A DNA stretch of 64,000 nt, from positions 10,317,018 through 10,381,017 of the forward strand of contig JAJEKV010000041.1 of the NCBI GenBank assembly GCA_021234155.1, in the 5' to 3' direction. This DNA comes from Isoetes taiwanensis (Eukaryota > Streptophyta > Lycopodiopsida > Isoetales > Isoetaceae). The notes below the pieces were generated by a model, which had not been told where the DNA came from, made no database searches, and saw only the letters and a program-made list of their open reading frames with translations. Position numbers and translations under genes: made by a program. Positions 61,014 through 64,000 of the stretch are shown piece after piece; the first letter of the stretch is position 1, and each line of letters begins with the position of its first letter.

Positions 61014-64000
61014 TAAATCTCCCACATGATCCATACTGGATCAAGCGTAGTGAACCCCATGGGTTACATTACATATAGGCCTCGAACATTGATGCAAGCC
61101 CGGGTAGCGTGTAAATAATTGCCCGGTTGTATCGCACATAGGTGTTTTAGAAAAACTTATAAAATGCAAGGCAGTGCACACCATATAGCTCGGGGTAACT
61201 TACGATTCTTATGAAGGCTCACTTTCGCTAACTTTCGGGGCATGTCTATGGCTTATATAGGAATGACAAGTCATCCAGAATGCCACAAATCGGTGCATGA
61301 CATCATGACAGGAGAACCCAATGGCTAATATTTCTAGGGTGTATGACAACGTTGAATCATAGCTCCCAATGATATGTGGGTTAAAAACATAGGGGGATTT
61401 GAAAGCAACCTTGGACATAGACTATTATATCATACGACATATAATAGCTGCTTAGAAGCCATGAGACGATTACAGAATATGTGAAGGAGTAAATGGATTG
61501 GTGGCCGTATGAGATAAGACTCACAACTAAAGGGTTAATTGTATATGTTGTATCACGTGTATAGTCGATTAACAATGTTGATATTAATATTCAACATGCT
61601 TCAAGGGTCGGGGTAACCAAAATTGACCATGAACGTTAGAAGACATATTAAAGAAGGGAAGGAATGAAGGACACCTGTTCAATATATTTAGCAGCCTGGA
61701 TGGGAAGGTTATTATCTTCACAAACTTTGGATGAGTGGCATGACAGGCAAAGATAGATTTCCGACTTGAAAGGCAGCAAGGGCTGGAAGCTCCTTCAAGG
61801 TTTGATGTGTGGCTTAGGGAAGAAGACTTTCAATTCCTAGGGCAACATGGTGGATGGAATTCACCAAGAACCTTTTGAATAGAAGAGGCCCCTCATGAGA
61901 GGTCCTTGAGTGGTACTGTCCGTTGGGATATTCATATAATCCCTTGGATGATGTAAGTTCATTTATGGAACTTAATGATGCTTCGGCAATGGTTGGAAAC
62001 ACTTTGCCTCAACCATATTTAGATGCCCTAGAAGGAGGTGACAAGTCAACAATGGTTGGATGCCATTGGATCATTACGGTAGAACAACTCCAAAAGAGGG
62101 TAGGTCACCATCAATTTGACAGGCGTGTGGCACATACAAATAATCACTGCCATATAGGCGGTGAAGTTTGGCACAAAATAATACTAAAGTTTGTACCCTA
62201 GATAAGTTAGAGTAAAGTGGTGACATTGTCGTGGGGGTTTTAACACAAGCACTCACTACGTGTTAAAGAGTATATATCATGATCTAGGGGTGTGATCCAT
62301 AAAAGGAAAATGACCATTGAGAAGAAGTATTGAAAGGTGATAGAATCAAGGAAATCCAAACCCATGGCCTAGAGAGGTGCCGCATGGAAGTCGCTAGTTG
62401 GTTGGGCCAAGAGAGATCCGTTCTCGGGAAGTGCTACTTAATCGAGACTTGGACACGAAAGAAAAATTGCGTTAGCTATGGTTGTCGCTATGAATTTTAC
62501 TTAACCCCAGTATATAGAGTCAAGTAAAGGATAATATAAAGCACATGAATGTAATATAGATTACGTAATGGCAGGGTGAAAAAGAATCGCTACCTAAACA
62601 CCTGCTGGGGAAAATATTTAAAGCCCTAGGTTTGAAATGTCGATAACTTAACATTACTACCTTTGCCTAAAGAGTATCAGAGGTGATAGTGGAATAGAAT
62701 CCAACTTAGAAGTGGGTATCCCGCTCAGAGGAATTTCCTTCCATCTCTTATCACATCAAAGTTCATCAATACGGTTGTGGGAACCATTTTCCGGTGGCAG
62801 TAAGAACCCTTAGGTTATTCCTACCTCGCCATGTTTGCACAAGTCTGGGGATTTGTTGCCACCACAACGTTGGTTGAGGGAAGGGCGATTGCTAGACATG
62901 AGTCTTCTATTTTAAATAAAAGAAGGAGTTACTAGATTATTATATTGTTCATAGGAAGGAATCTAACCATGTTGGTAAAGGGTCTAGTTTGGTGGTAAAA
63001 GGTCAAGGGTTCAAGTCCTTACAATAGACTTTTTAATGGAGTTTCCTGCTTTAGAATATGTTATAAAACATCTATAGCATTTTAAGGAAGCTTGATATAG
63101 TGGTAAGTATCTATGGTTGGAGCTAGGAGGTCATAGGTTCAAGTCGTGAAGTCCTATTAGAAGGTGGCATGTAGGGAGTTTTTGTGCTTTAAAACCCAAT
63201 TTTAAACCTCTTTTTCCCTCACCAACAGCCCTAAAAAAAATCCTCCCCTTTTTTCCCCTTTTTTTTCCTCGCTTCTCGACGGTTTTAGACCCTTAGAATC
63301 GAATTCTAAACTCGCTTTTCCCAGCCAAGCAGCCCCCCTAAAAAACTTTTTTTTTTTTATAAATTTTTGTATCTTGTAGTTTTATACTCCTAGCTTCCTA
63401 CAGAAAGTTATGGCCTCCGAGAGCAAGTGACCTCATTCTACCAAAAACTCAACACACTCTCTTCTTTCTCCTTAACATTTCTCTTCACAATTAACCCCTC
63501 TTTTTGCCTAGAAAAACTACTTGGGCATACTATACAGAACTCATGAGAATTTTTTACGTTAGAGATCCCTTACCAACTAATCGATCTAATGAGTTAGAAC
63601 ATGGCCAAGAAAGTTATGTCCGCCCCATGGGTCCATTACAATTTGAGCTTCTGTCTATGCAAGACACATTTGAGCTTCTAGCGGTGTAATCGCTATTCGC
63701 TACGCATCCTGGAATTGTACTATTGTACTATTCAACCCATCCTCTTGAGCTTTATTCTCTTGCCCATTGACATTTATTTCAAGTGCCAACTATAACATCC
63801 TACCTTAGCATGCAACAGATTGACTGTTGTCTGCACATTAACTCCAGACCCTTCATTGGTAAGTTTGGAGTACACTTGTCTTTCTCTCTCCATGTCAATT
63901 TGCATAGATTATCTTACCAATATGTTTATCGTGATGTGTACATGGTAATGCGTCACGTAGTAAACATATGTCCTCATACCACAATACTAGAGCTCAAGGC
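61014..64000 (-). other. Internal region of array unit 3, cut by the window
   Basis: Matches the internal regions of units 1 and 2 up to the window end. No coding domain recognised. Confidence 0.6.

Larger units (their letters stand above)
47962..64000 (-). repeat. Tandem array of 6.45-kb LTR-retrotransposon units
   Basis: Units begin at TCCATGGGAGACCGCTCGAG at 47962, 54411 and 60879, giving periods of 6449 and 6468 bp. The third unit runs off the window. Units are nearly identical except for small clusters of differences. Each unit contains an LTR-like segment (about 679 bp), a LINE fragment and about 5.5 kb with no recognised pol domain. The LTR segment matches the element 2 LTR in the same orientation, so I score the units as minus strand. 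The layout is LTR-internal-LTR-internal-LTR. Confidence 0.88.

Noticed and set aside
1-64000. CRISPR arrays, bacterial operons, rRNA genes
   Set aside because: No short regularly spaced direct repeats with unique spacers, no ribosomal RNA sequence, and clear eukaryotic splicing and retroelements throughout.

Overview
The window is nuclear DNA of a land plant with a large, transposon-rich genome. The evidence is GT-AG introns, plant-type Ty3/gypsy chromoviruses, a plant-type LINE, a Ty1/copia remnant, a Helitron with precise ends, and an intact plant-like TRAPPC2L gene. The sequence alone does not fix the species; a fern, gymnosperm or other large-genome plant would fit. Coding density is very low and most of the 64 kb is nested mobile elements.

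Layout. 1-5249: minus-strand gypsy chromovirus (element 1), cut by the window edge, with pol internally deleted. 5250-10200: Helitron-like element inserted in the 5' region of element 1. 10201-10920: element 1 leftovers and an LTR-like piece. 11100-13543: exon-like pieces of an unrecognised spliced gene. 14385-16299: complete five-exon TRAPPC2L gene, the only clear host gene. 17100-17975: copia pol remnant. 18000-23400: mostly unrecognised AT-rich DNA. 23406-24108: spliced Ulp1/SENP-type protease piece. 24553-24826: ACC-type microsatellite. 26864-30853: LINE with a 27-bp target duplication. 31074-44378: structurally complete 13.3-kb chromovirus (element 2) with 1.65-kb LTRs, AAAGT target duplications, PBS and PPT. 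44379-47900: repeats, a regularly spaced GAATATTC array, a small spliced gene and a LINE fragment. 47962-64000: tandem array with a 6.45-kb period built as LTR-internal-LTR-internal-LTR.

Main discovery candidate: both chromoviruses carry, upstream of gag and behind their own TATA box, an extra gene derived from histone H3. In element 2 it begins with the exact first ten residues of histone H3 ([10 protein letters not shown]) and ends with an H3-like histone fold (FED, then HAKRVTLM, then ARHIKGERP). Element 1 has the same fold with a different N-terminus. Element 2 also ends its integrase with a chromodomain, the module that in related elements reads the H3 tail. One element therefore encodes both an H3-tail ligand and a likely H3-tail reader. 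Pairs of about 67-bp inverted repeats sit upstream of both internal TATA boxes.

Caution on reading frames: the transposon copies differ from one another mostly at small clusters around CAG/CTG, while the host TRAPPC2L gene reads cleanly. Some frameshifts in the mobile elements may therefore be consensus errors at CHG-methylated sites and not real mutations.
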